64,000 nucleotides of DNA from Rhinopomastus cyanomelas (Eukaryota; Chordata; Aves; Bucerotiformes; Rhinopomastidae): assembly GCA_013400115.1 (NCBI GenBank), contig VXBP01010394.1, positions 1,426,001 to 1,490,000 on the forward strand, written 5' to 3'. Position 1 is the stretch's first letter. Each line of letters starts with the position of its first letter. Positions 33,367-46,329 of this stretch are shown piece by piece. A program made the position numbers and the translations under genes. The notes below the pieces were generated by a model that saw only the letters and a list, made by a program, of their open reading frames with translations, did not search any database and was not told the DNA's origin.

Positions 33367-36220
33367 AACCCTACTCCTGCTGGAAGTCTGTAATTTTTGT
33401 ACTACTACTACTGATTTATTTATAAGTGACCATACACAGGAATAATACCTGTGCGTTATCATTCACAGTGTTTGTCCATGACTTCTGTCAGCAAAAATGC
33501 GTTTGAGGAGAACTCTGACTTGCATATTTTTAATTTCATGGTGAGATCAAGGCCTAAGGAGAAGAACAGGCATATTAATTTTTAAAAGGAAAGTATAAAG
33601 TGGACTTTCCTCCACTGTTCCCCCCTGTTGTTATTACAAGCACAACTTCCCTATAGCAACAAAGAGACCTGGAACAGAAAAGTCGCAGGTGCTCTCACTG
33701 TAACATCCAAAAAGAAAAGCTTTTTCCAGACTTGCACCAAACAGTGCTGCTTCTCTACCTGCTAACAGGCACATCATGGCTCTGCATTGGGACAGACTGG
33801 AGATATCACTGGGAATTTTGATAAGAAAAGTCCGCTGAAGTGCTACCTCGTAACAATTTACAGACCATCACCAGACAAATAAACTTTTACCAAAAAACCC
33901 ACAACAAAATCAAGCAACGTGAACAGAGCTCAGAGCAAACACGGTCCTGATTCTGTGAAAAAGGACAGTTATTTCATCAAATGCTGCTGATGCCTTTGTT
34001 TTCCAGCATCATTAAGAAAGTCAGAGCAGTAGCTGACTGTATCAGTAGCACAGAGCGCTAACCATACAGTGCTACAGCCTAGCAGAGCCCAGTCCTCTCC
34101 ATGTGTGCATTTCACTTTCAGTGTACGTTGGCCAAACCCGGGCATAAAAAACCACAAATCAGTGTCACACACTTGTAGTGTCAATTTGTAGTGCACATAG
34201 AGGGGAAAACCTTTCATTCATAGCATGTATATCCTTCTGCTCTTACAAGTATTTCGAGTGTTCAGTTTTAACAGCTTTTCCTCATTATCAAATTTCCAAA
34301 ATAAATCCCTGAAAGACACCTGAAGCTGTTTGCCAGTTTGCAATTGTTATTCATACGACATTTCCTACTTCATACCATTATTAGTCACAGTATAATGTTC
34401 CTTGGGTAGAAAACCTTTCAGATACATGTGCTAGCAAACATCATACACTTACTAAAATAAATTTGGGAAATAAGTTTTTACTTTCTAAATATTTGTCTCC
34501 TATAACAAATTCCCATACTCAATAGTATTAACATCATTATTTGAGCCATAAATATTATTTTAGCAAACAATTGGTCCAACAACTTTTCTTTCTTCCTATT
34601 TGCAAACATCTCATAAAGTGGATTTTGGTTAAAAGAAAGGGTTTGCTCTGCATTTGTTGCAAGTATTGTATTGGTTGATGGTTTGTTATTCTTAAAAAGA
34701 TGTCTACTTTGCTTAGTCCTTGCCTACTTGTTATTCATTATTGTAAGAAGGATGCAAGAAATAAAGTCAGAGCTGGTAAGTAAAATCATGTAAATGGCCA
34801 CTAAAGCATGATTTAAAAATAACTAACAAATACCCAGTTAACGTTTGGGGTAGGTTACACTTGTGTCAGATTGCACCAGGAGACTCTCACACATAGTGAA
34901 ATCCATAAAAAGTGGGGATTGTAAAATACTTCCCAGCACATTATCTCAACAAAAGGTACTAGTTCACAGTTAGTTATTTTTTGTTCACTGTTTAAATACT
35001 CTAACATTTACCTCATCATCACTCAAACATTTCACTCTGTGTTGAGTGCTGTGATCAGTAACCATTTGACTAGATAAGACCCTGAAGATTACAACCACAG
35101 AGATTACACCTGTTTAGTTTCATAATTTCATACATCTTTATTATTAAACTGGGAATGAAAACAGGCAAGGTAAAGCCTGTTTCTGAAATTGTATTTTCAA
35201 TTAGACCAGCAAACATGATCTGAAAAATCTGACAGGTGTGAGGGCAGACAAATAGTTTTTTTCAGATCCAGAAGCTAACAAGGCTAGTTGGCCCAATAAA
35301 AGATACTATCCCTCCCTCCACACCGTGACAGTCCATAGCTCACCACGACATATTTTCAAAGCAGTTTATGAGCAGATCTTGCTAAAAACCATTTCAGATA
35401 TACAGACCTGAGCACAGATGTGTGATAAACCTGCAGTCCTTCAGGAGACTCTGTAAATCAAAAACTGACCAACCCAACCTGTAAATGCAATGAAGAGGAA
35501 ACCACTTCATCATTTCTTTGTGGTAGCGAGGCTGCAGTCAGGAAGATTCTAGGAAGCAGTGACTGTAAATTCAAGGTTTCTTAGAGCTTCCTTCATTCCT
35601 GTTGTTATCAAGAGCAAGACTTCAGAAGCAATCTCAGACAGAATACTGGCACACACTAAAAAGTATGAGCAAGTGCTTCTTGAAAGTGGCTTTATATTTC
35701 TTCAGAGATAGGTTATGCCTGCGAAATAACAGACCTGTGTATCCTGTCCCTTTTTTTACTTGAAAAAAAAAAATCCTAACACCGAGATGATGCTGAACTT
35801 TATTATGGGATAATTTGTTTCCACTTCTGAAATCTTACCAGGTATTTCTGCTTCCCAGAAATCACTTGTCTGGCTGAATGACAGGATAGGAAGTTGTGGT
35901 GGACAGCACACCAACCCTAGGAGTACGGTACAATGAGGTATTGGAATCACCTCGAATCACACACAGTACACAGCCCCTATCCCATGTGACTCATGAGAGT
36001 CACGTGTGAGCAGTTCAAGAACACTCACAAAATTCCACCAAGTTTCACTCCTGCAGACTCTCTGCTATAAGTTTCTATTGCTAGCAAGAATCTTGGTGGT
36101 AGAAGTTCAGATTATGACTTTCTCCCACCATATTTAGCTATGCCTGTGTACTCCCTCGGTTGATCACTGGAAAGCACAGGAGGATAACTATCAGGATGGG
36201 CATAAATGGAAAGAAAGTCT
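33367..36220. other. AT-rich non-coding DNA, no element recognised
   Basis: Short frames only. I see no repeats, RNA genes or convincing splice-flanked coding segments. Confidence 0.45.
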
Positions 36221-36277
36221 AACACCCTGAGGTGTGCTCTGCACCCCGAGGTGTAACACCCTGAGGGGTGCTCTGCA
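36221..36277 (+). repeat. short imperfect tandem repeat
   Basis: The segment aacaccctgaggtgtgctct at 36,221 recurs as aacaccctgaggggtgctct from 36,255. The spacing is 34 bases, with gca following both copies. Local slippage duplication, two copies only. Confidence 0.85.
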
Positions 36278-38894
36278 GCAGGCTCTGGCACACACTGACC
36301 CATGGTCCTTCACATGTGCCGTTTCTCGCTAAAATCTAGTGTGAGGAGGGTTTTCATTCCAAATCCTTCCGGGAACATTATTTCAGAGGGAGTAGGTACT
36401 TCACTGAATGTCATATTAATGAGCTAGGATGTTAAATAAAGCTCCAAAAACCTTAATCAAAGTTAGGAGTATCAACAAGAAGTGAAGAAGTAGCTAATAG
36501 AAGATTAGCTGCTGTACAAAAGTTTTCTATGATTAATCATATTATAGCACAGTAATTTAGTTTCTCTGGATCTGTAACTTCAAGTACCTATAATAATTAG
36601 TTGCCAACCTACAACATAATAAATGAGATAATGGAATAAAGATATTTTACATATCCCTTTCTATGACACACAAGTTTTGCAGCGTGTTAACAGGCAAACT
36701 GAATCCCGGTACCCTTTGTTAAGGTTCTATTAGCATATCACCGTACACGGATGCCAAATAGCATTTCTCACAAGAGTAACGTTGAACGACTACCTACACA
36801 GCCATTCGAAAATGAAACAACATATTAGATGAAGGCTGATGGGGGGTTAAGCTTATAGTAAACACAGAGGCATCACACCTCGCTCCATCACATTTTCACC
36901 TGCTCATGTGGTACACACTTCTGCTTTGATGGAAAATTCCTTTGGGTATTCTTGGTGTAAAGCTGTTGGCGCTTGCAGCAAAATTTGCAGAGCTAGTGGT
37001 GAATGGAGCGCGTTTTCATTTGCTTGTTGAGCCAGAAGAATATCTACAGCATTTTTCACAGTTCATGAAAGAGACCGTCACTTTTCTGTTAGCTTTGTTC
37101 AGTTTGGGAACGAGTTATCAGGCTTTTTCCTTTTAAGAATTTGCTTGGAAAATATATTGCTTTTTCAGAATTAGTTTTAGAGAACTGCAGTTCTTGGATT
37201 CCAAATTTATACCGAGGAAATTTGCAGTATTCCCTACACAATCTGAAGAAACTCTTAAGGAGCATTCACAGACTGAGGCAGTATTATTTATTTTCCTGAA
37301 AGCAATGATGACAGACAAAGCACAAGCAGCATGCCTTGTTGTCTCTCTCAACCTTGCATGTTTTCTTGTCAGCTTTGCAGTTTGTCATCCACAGCTCAGC
37401 TTCCAAATGGCATGAACTTTGAGGACAGCATGCTGAAATGGAAGGCTTGCTGCTTCCTACAGAGGAAACAGGGCCACCAAGGAACAGCAAGGAACATCTG
37501 TTTATTCCACTCTATGGAGCCCCACTTGTGGAAAAAGACTCCATTATTATTATTAGAAACTAATTACAATTCTGTTACGGTGGAATCATTTGTTGTTACT
37601 ATTTGGAGTGAATCTGTGAGGAATCTAGCTGGTGTAACAATCACAACCATAAAAGAAAATACTAAATGCAAAAGCTGATCTACAAAAGCAAAGAATGAGC
37701 TCGAGCAGCTGCAATAGCTTATTATAAATACTGATCGGAATTGTTCAGCTGGGGCAGTGCTTGCCAGCTGCAGTGCAGTTGTTCTGACAGGGAGGTGAGA
37801 CATCCCTCCTCTTTGTGAGGAGAAATAAAGCAGCTAAGTGAGCACAACTGCCCAAACGGTGGGTGTTTTAGTACCAAAATGATCCTCAGAGACAGAAGCA
37901 CATCAGACTGCTTTACAGCCGCATGGGCAGCCTGGAGCACACTGATAAAGTTCAGTCTTCTATCACTGCAATCTTTTTATAAACATTATCTGTTATTGGG
38001 GTTTTTTTCCCCCCTTTCATGGGTGTTGGTTGCAGATGTGTGGTCAGTGATCTATCTGGGGATAACCTGCAGAATTTTCTACCAGTTCAGCCCAGGGATC
38101 GAAAGGCTTGGAACTGTGTCCTGAGCAGCCAGCCACATTTATAACAAGAGCCCATTCCGTTACATTTCCAGTTTACCTTGATGGGTTATCTGGGAGATTG
38201 CAAGGTGATAAAAATTAGTATAAATTAAAAAAGAAGATCCAAACACCCACCAAGACTTAAAAATAAGTGCAAGGGGACCCTTTCATTAATTTAAACTGGC
38301 AAACTCTGAGTGTATGAGGCTGAAGACACTGGTCATTACGATATGATCAGGTGGAATATGCCAAAACCAGTATGAGGCTAAGTGCACACAGACTTGCTGT
38401 TACGTTGGTCAAACAACACTACTCAAACTGATTTACTTGAGGTTTGGTCTAGTCTGGCTACTGTACTCAGCTGCTGAATGTATTATTTGTTAGACAATTC
38501 TTTACATTACACCACCAATAGGTAAAATGTCTAAAAGCTTGAGGCCAGTAAATTTTGCTCTTTTCCTTTTCAGGTCCCCCAAATCTGTTTATTACTGCCT
38601 CTTGTTTCTGCTATCACTAGTATCAGCAAAAAATAAGTGTTTTTGCAGTAATTATAAATATTTATAATATCATCTGAAAGGCTTTCACATGCTTTCAGTT
38701 ACAATATACCACATCTCCTATGTTCCTTTAAGAAAACTGTATTTTAGCAACTGGTATTTTATGAAACTAGCTGCTGCAGTGTGTGCAGATGTCCCTGTGA
38801 CTGCAGGTACTCAGTACAGTCGCGTGTGGCCACGTAAAGAGGACATCAGCTTCGTTTATTATATTTGTGTGTGGTGAATTTGACCACCCCCATA
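36278..38894. other. non-coding, no element recognised
   Basis: A plus-strand frame at 36,942-37,136 has a hydrophobic, protein-like translation (GVKLLALAAKFAELVV) but no family, no clear splice pair and no ATG-linked context. Nothing else was seen. Confidence 0.4.
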
Positions 38895-39235
38895 CACAAC
38901 AACTGAGGCTGGCAGGTCATCTTGCCCAAGCACCCTGCTAAAGCAGGTTTACCTAGGCCAAGTTGCCCAGTACCATGCCCACGCCATGCCCAGGATGGAG
39001 ATTCCACAACCTTTCTTAGGCAACTTGCTCCAGTACTATCATGCTGGTGAGGATCCCCTCTGAGCATCCTCTCCTGTAGGCTGAACAGGCTGAACTGTCC
39101 CAGCTCTCTGTCTTTCCTCATATGTGAGATGCTCCAGGTACTTTGTTATCTTAGTAGCCCTTAGCTGGGCTGTGTCCAGTAGCTTGAGGTGTCTTTTATA
39201 CTTGGGAGGCCAAAACTGAACATAGAGTTTCAGAT
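38895..39235 (-). mobile_element. CR1 fragment (old)
   Basis: Complemented CR1 3' region: ggtcatcttgcccaagcacc, then aaagcaggtttacctaggcc, gagattccacaacctttctt, gctgaacaggctgaactgtc, and finally ttgggaggccaaaactgaac. The order and content match the CR1 ORF2 C-terminus and 3' UTR. Highly diverged. Confidence 0.85.
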
Positions 39236-39239
39236 ACTG

Positions 39240-41136
39240 AAAGGATCAAGCCTGGGAAACATTTCTTCACAATAACACATTAACCAGAGCGTAACAGAAA
39301 AGAATTATGAGAGCTTAGAGTTTTAAAAAAATGAGAACAGCAGAGTCAGAAGTTTCTACATGTGGAATGAGATTTCAGGTTTATAACTGAGTAGATGAAT
39401 ACAGAGAATTTTTTTGCTCTCTCTAAATAACAGAGTAGTAAGCATGGCTGCAGTGGAGAGAATGGAACATGGCAAATCACCCATTAATAAGTATCTATTT
39501 TCCTTGACAAATGCCTAATTATTCAGCAGAGTAATTTAATGTTCTGTATTAAGCTAAGAGGCACACGGATTAAAATACCCACATCAATGGGCTCTGTTCA
39601 GTATTCCCTACTCACTTACACCACAACATTCACAAACCTCAGCAGGGAATTTTCCTGAGCAGATCAGCTAATAATGTATTGTACCCTGCAAATGAGCCCT
39701 GAAATCTCCAGTGCTGATGTTTGTCTAGCAAACCACAGAACTGTCTTCCTCTCCTCCTTTTGTTAAGGATCCTCTCTGCTCGTGTACATACGTCTCTATA
39801 CATGCAAAGACATAATGCCAGCTATTAAATCTAACGAATGAAAATATCACAGTTTAAGGCAAAGCAAAAACGTAGTCTTTAGACTAGAGACTTAAATAAA
39901 GCCAGTGAAAAGTGCTTATATTTCACATTAAATAGAAGGCTGAAATTTAGAGGCCTGTGGAAACACTTGAAAAGCAATTAGTCACAGCCATAAAACAATG
40001 AGTAAGAAATGCTTCCAGGCACCCGAGGAGCAGCAAGCCTACAAGGCAGACAGTGGAGCTACAGGATCAAGAGGAACTGAAAGAAACTGCTATGTAGAAA
40101 GGTGGCACCGTCATTGCTAAATGTCAAGTCCGTAGAGGTCTGCCCTCAAAATAATTGAACAAATCACTGACCTCCAGAGCTAATGGTCCCAAATTTTTGC
40201 TTGATGCCTGAAGTATCAATCGGGAAGAAATCAACTAAAGGAAAGGCAGTGAAACCGGGGTCAATGAAAACTTGTCTTATGGTATTGTTTTAATGAAAAT
40301 AAAGATGAAGAAGATTTAGCCATCCTAGAAGATACTGTACAAGAAATTACAGGGAATTTGTAATTTAGAAGTTGCCAGCACTGAATAATAGAGAGGTTGA
40401 AGAGTAAGCGGGTCAACTTCTTACGAAATATGGTGTTTGTTATTAAGAACAAGAAGAAAGAGAGTAAAAACATAGTTTTGTCTTTGAAAGTAAGAGGAGC
40501 GAATTCTGCATCAATAGCAGATAACTGGCTAACGGCAACGGAACGACAGGCTATTCATCAAACACCAAAACAAGTACGGTACAATAGAGTCAAACATCTT
40601 TTACCTCAAATTTACTCTATGAAATGAGGAACCGTTCAGTTGGAACATGCAGACCTCACATTCTACATACTCCAGCACATTAAATGTCAAGGGAATTAGC
40701 TGTGAACCTGACCTAGGAAAAACAGTATGTGCTTAAAATTACAGACTATCTACATTTATATTCTAATCTAGTTTTTTCCCCCCACCTAACGTCAAGTTCT
40801 GTTTAAATACTGTAGATACTGGATCTGAATGACTACGGCATTTTGACCACAACTGGGATTACAGGGCAATGCCACCCCTGGCATGGGACAAGAGGAGAGA
40901 GGGCTAGCAAGAGCCACACTTTCCTCTTAAGCCTTTTTGTGGTGTTAGCCATAATCTGCGTGTGTCCATATAAATGTTTGTGTATGGTTATACCTATCAA
41001 ACCCACGCAGCAACAAACATCCTGCCACTACACAGTTTCCTTCATCCATCAACTTGTAATTTAGTCTCCCATCTAGACAGGCACGCGCAGTAGTGCTCTG
41101 TGTCACAGACCAGAGTAACTAAAGAACTTAACACAC
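39240..41136. other. non-coding, no element recognised
   Basis: Ordinary composition. The short frames have no recognisable content. Confidence 0.45.
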
Positions 41137-41542
41137 CTTATCTGTGTGGATGGCAGCAGAGAGGAGGGTGGGGGCCACCCTTGGGCCAGGCATAAGGCAT
41201 GTTTAACATGACCCTCAATTTGCTTTTGGTGCTCTTCCACCAACTCCTGCATGCATATGGGGGGATAGCACTGGCCAAAGACCACAATGAGCCTGTTTTG
41301 GATGCAAGAAAAGGCAGCTGCGTGCATGAGAGTGATGTCATGCCAGATTCTGCCCCTATTTTCTATACTATACAGAACCCTCTCCTCAACTAATACATTT
41401 TCATCCATCAACCATTTAACATAAAACACAAAACCAGCAGAGAATATATGAAAGCTGAAAGGAAGGGCCTCCTGTGCTACAGTCCATGCTACTTGTTGTG
41501 GAATGAGGCTGGAGTTAGTTCCCTTCTGCATCATAGAGTTAA
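41137..41542 (-). other. candidate 406-bp coding exon or decayed ORF, minus strand, unidentified
   Basis: On the minus strand a strong acceptor (gtttttcttataccacag) ends right of 41,542. The sequence stays open for about 134 codons to a good donor at the left edge (ACAGATAAG|GTGTGTTAAG; exon end 41,137). The translation is well mixed and protein-like, with hydrophobic and charged segments (for example FSFHIFSAGFVFYVKWLM, then GRIWHDITLMHAAAFSC). It ends in a Gln/His/Glu-containing region and a Pro-rich stretch. I do not recognise it. It could be an internal exon of a host gene, a remnant of a transposable or retroviral-type element, or a pseudo-exon. Length plus both splice sites make it the best single exon candidate here. 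Confidence 0.32.
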
Positions 41543-41788
41543 CTGTGGTATAAGAAAAACATGATCAAAATCCCCTCTTAAAAAAGGCCAGGAACTCAGG
41601 CTCTCCATTCCCTGTGAGGAAGCCTTTCCTTATAGCAGGTGAAGCCATGGCACTATCGTGGTCATGATAATCTAAGGGTACAAGCAATGTTTGAAGGAAA
41701 ATGTATTATTCTTCTAAGGCTAACTGATGCAGCAAGACAAACCCCAGCATTTTCCCAGGTCTGGAGGTAAGCAGGACCAGCATAGAAA

Positions 41789-41870
41789 TCAGAGAATCAT
41801 GGAATGGTAGGGCTTGGAAGGGACGTCTAGAGATCCAAACCCCCTCCCATAGTACTAGTACTGCCACCTT
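41789..41870 (-). mobile_element. CR1 3' tail fragment
   Basis: Complemented 3' end (agaatcatggaatggtaggg, then cttggaagggacgtctagag and atccaaaccccctc). Homology fades by about 41,870. Confidence 0.8.
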
Positions 41871-41929
41871 GCAGAGGACCATGAGGGCTGTCAGTCTGTC
41901 TATCAAGGACAGGGCTAGGAAACGGGACA

Positions 41930-44900
41930 GAACAACCCCAAATCATCATTTCTTTCCCCCTTCCAAATGATTATACATCATCATCTCTAATCACCTCCAG
42001 GCCAGTGATGAGCATACATTAAATCCACTTATGCAGACTGTATTAAGTATGATTACACATCACACTGCAAGGTTAGATGAAAATATGGGTTGATGGATGG
42101 CAAGGCTCCACACCAAGGCTCAAACACTCTTCTGATGTTGCAAGGACTTTTTTTAAGTGTTAAATTTTTGAGGGAAAGGTAATTTAAATCTAACTGCTCC
42201 ACATCAGGACATGCTATGCTACAATAGTGGTGGACTCAGAGCTGGGTATACATAGTGCTCTCTGAGACATTCCCTCCAGCCTACCTGAAGGGCAGCACGA
42301 TACACTTGGATTAAAACATGTCAGTGTGGGAGCTGGGAACACAGGTCTGCAAGGAGGAAGAGTCTCAGTGCTCACATAGCCCAGGACAGCCCTGCAGCTG
42401 GCAGCAGGGAACACACTTGAACTCTCAGCTTAGTGCTCCAGGCAGCTTACTGCTCCGTCACTGCTGCGGTTTGTGCAGTTTGGTCTCACCAGTTCGATCT
42501 GAGAGGTAATCCAGAGACACAGAACCAACACCACAGCAGGAAGGAGGAGAGTAAAAATGACTGGCACATCCTGCAGAATTTTGCACAGGCTGAGCACAGG
42601 ATTTCAGAACAGCATTTTCCATTTGTATTCCCATGCTTTTAAGTTCATTACTGGACACGGGGCTGAGGTTTTGTGCTTTTGCTACGAACACCACCACATT
42701 TCTCATCCAGTCTCTCTGGCAGCCTATTGTCTCCTTTGCAAACTTCAGTCCCCCTTGTTGCCAGTAATGAGTGTTTTCGGGGAATGATTTAAATGACAAA
42801 ATGCTTACTGGTAACAACAGAAGAAATGGTACAGTGTAAGCAAAATTTTAATAACTGAAGAGATCTGTAATTAAAATCACTTTCCATTCAGGGGCTAGAG
42901 TTTTATTTAAGTAACTGCCCTATGAAAGTTATTACCTAGAGTTTTCATTTTCCCAGTACACAGCTGCAGAAAAGATTTGATTCTGGTGAATGAAGGGCTG
43001 TACAACAGCCAGGACAAAGCTCACTTAAACTAACAATGGAGCCGTGGCAAAAGTCATAACCTTCTGCTGTCTTAGGGGAAGCACACTTTGTGAGTATAAT
43101 CTCTCTGATTATGCCCAGTATGCAAAACGCAGTTTTCTATCTGCAGCTCAAGTAGATTTCAGTGTTAGCCGTGAATACTAATCACTGATGCAAAAAACGT
43201 ACAGCTCCCTCAAGGCATTTCAGAAATCTTGATTATTTAATCAGAGCTCTTGATTTATAAGACGAGCTGGTTGATGACTACCAAAATGTGACACATTGGA
43301 CACTATCCAGATGGAATGCCAGTTTTCATTTAAGGTTAAAGAGGTAAAACTCTACAAGAGAGGTTTTCCAGTATCCTGGGCTAGAGCTAGAGTTATATCA
43401 GATGATAAATAGAACCTGGCAGTTGGGCTTGCACATAATATTACAACAGAAACTTCACGGAACTGTCAGCTGTAAAATGAAGTAATCAACTTTCTTTCTG
43501 ATCATTCTTTGTTTCCACTATGGTCTTTTTATTTCTTTCATGTTTTCTATCTTAATGTCCTCTTATCTTTTTAAATGGCACTATTTTACTTTTTTACAAA
43601 TATGTAAGCAGTGAGCACTGCCTTTTCAGAAGCCTTCATTTTCCAAGCAGCTGGATGCAAAATTTGAAGAGCTTGGTTTCTTTTCCCCATAACTACAGAT
43701 ATATGTATGTTTTTGAAAGTGATTTTGTATCTGCATCTGTAAGTATCAACACATGCTTAGGTATATATGGCAATCATTTTAATTTCTGCTTTAAAATGCA
43801 ATGGAATTGTCAAAAATAGCTTAAGATACAGATGCACATTACATTCATTTCCAAACAAGTTTTACTACCACAGTTGCTTGGGTTTAGACAGTCCCATCTC
43901 CACCTTTAACAGACTACGACTGTGGACAATTACAGAAGGATTTTATATAACATTTCCAACTGTTTTCCTATTAATGCTCTAAGGAGAATGGCTTCAAATG
44001 AAATAGCAGAGAGTTAAATTCTTATTTAGACACCTAATCCTAGGCCTGATCACTAGAAATCAGCAGTCAGGTCACCTTATGCACCTTATGCCTGGTCTTT
44101 AGTAGAGGCAGTGACTGGCACTTGGTGTTCAAAGGAAAGATGCAGCAACTACAGAGAATTATGTTACCGACTCGGTGCTTTGTCTGTTCATGCTGCAAGG
44201 GGGTGGCACAAGCAGAGCCCCTGCAGGTTGCAGCAAGGCCGGCAGAGCCCCCTTGACCAGGCAGCAGCACTGGTACCACTGGGCTGCTGGCTGTGTGCAG
44301 AGGAGGCAACGTGTGCCCTGCACTAGCCTGTGCTGCTGTGCCTTTACTATCAGTTAGAGCTTGAGACATCAACAATAAAGTTGATACACTGGTGCAGAGA
44401 ACCACAGCTCCATGGCAAGTGGGCACCTACCTAGCCTTTCAGCAGAACTGAGCAAGAACCAACCTAGAGGGACAACCCCCACAAACCCATTTTGAAGGGT
44501 AAGGAACTAGAAGGCTGACTCTGTGGTTAAGAGCACCCTCACATCCCAACACAACACTCTCGGACTTTCCAAAACCAAAATGACTAGAATAATAATCAAA
44601 ACATACAGACTTTTTGGAAAGTCTTATTATAAATAAGCAGCAAAAGTACCAAAAGCTGTCAAAATAATTCACTATAGTTACAGCTACAGCAGGAACAACT
44701 GCAGTAGAAGACTTGCCACTGACCATCCTGTGCCATGAGTAAGAAGCTTTCCAGGGAGCTGATGGTCAGTCTCCACCACGGAGGTTGACCTGGCACCAAG
44801 CCAAGGAGCAGGCTGGAGGCTGCTCCCGCCTGGGTTTGTGAAGCTGCTAGCAGTGTGGTTCTGCAGGCAAGGGCCTGCACAGTCCGTGTCCTTACCTCTC

Positions 44901-46325
44901 ACCTCTCTGCTGGATGCATTTCACGTATTTGGCTGTAGATTCACAGCCAGCGAACCAGCCTGCGCAGAAGTCTGCAGGACTCGGCTCAGGCTCGCAGGGT
45001 ATCAAAGCAGCGTCACACAGAGATGTGAAACTAAACTTTAAACCTGCCTGCTCAGGTATGAGCAGCAGCACCAGGCGGTGCACTGTGTGCTGGCGTACTC
45101 CACGTGGCAACCTCTGCTTTCAAACCGCCTCCCATTGGACTCCTTTGTTCTGTCCTTTCTTCAGTACCTCTGTGAAGAATACCTATAAAACAGTGTTTTC
45201 CTTCCTTGTTTTAAATTTTGCTAGAAATTTTAGCAGTCTCTGTTGCAATGGGACAGCAACAAGAAACACAGAAGCTGCTCTATGCAGGTGCCCTTCTCCG
45301 CTGTGCCCTGCCACTGCCAAAGGGTGGCTCTGGCCATATCACCTGGGTGCCAAGCAGGCAGCACCCTGCACACCCAACTGCTCCCAGAGCTGTAACAAGG
45401 GACAGTTTCACAGAGTCCTTGCTTCCAGGTCTTGGCAAAATTACAGATTTGTATTCTATTCTGAAGCCAAAACATTGTAATGTCTGCAAGAGGTTACTTA
45501 GAAAACCTGTGTTGTTTGGGCCCTTTATAACTGCATCCCCATATCTTGCCCTGTAGACGGAGATGTGCATTATCTGACACTTTCCAAAGCTTATCTGACT
45601 GGACTTATGGGTCACGTAATCATGGGGCACTTCCAATTGCTGGATTATTCTATTTTCTGTCCAGAAGCCCAAAATCTGCTTGAAACACAGATGGCTATTT
45701 CCTGTCATCATCTAGCAACTCAGCTGATCTCCTCACCATTTCAACTTCATGCTCAGCAGCAGATTTCCCTGAGTGGGGAAGCTTCTGCACCTCCTTCTTT
45801 GAGAGAACAGAGCTACAAACTGCAAAGGGAGGATGTTTTGATCATATATGACGATGCCTTTCCGAGGCTGCCCTGCTGGATAACACACTGGGTGATTGCC
45901 TCAGGCTCTGCTAACTGTGTCAGATATATCACAGGTACCGCCAGGCCTTCTGCCACGAGAACAGCACGACAAAAATAGCTTGTAGGGATTATGTCCCTAT
46001 GCTCCAGTCTTGCAAGGCAGTACAGGAAATCACTGGAGCAAGAACTTGCTTGTGAAGGAATAGCAGCACCTGCTCTGCTGTGGAAGCCACAATCCTGAAA
46101 GAGATGGGAACTGGAACTGCTGCTGACACACAGCACAGGACACAGTGCCCACCTTGCCTTATGCTTCCCCCAAGTCCCACCTAGCCCCACTACCACATCA
46201 CAGAGTTCATGAAGTCACAGGAGTTCATACAGGAATTTGTAGTTTTTGAACCTAGAAAAGGGAGTCAAGAACGCTCTTCTGCTATCATGCCTTTCTGAGC
46301 CGCTCTTTAAATTGCAGATCTGGAT
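41930..46325. other. non-coding, no element recognised
   Basis: Includes locally higher GC stretches (44.1-45.4 kb) in which several frames are open by composition. No motif, repeat terminus or convincing exon was found. Confidence 0.4.
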
Positions 46326-46329
46326 TTAG

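Noticed and set aside
44914..45978. Long plus-strand frames (up to 188 codons)
   Set aside because: Several overlapping frames on both strands are open in a locally GC-richer stretch. The translations lack recognisable domains and no coherent splice structure was found.
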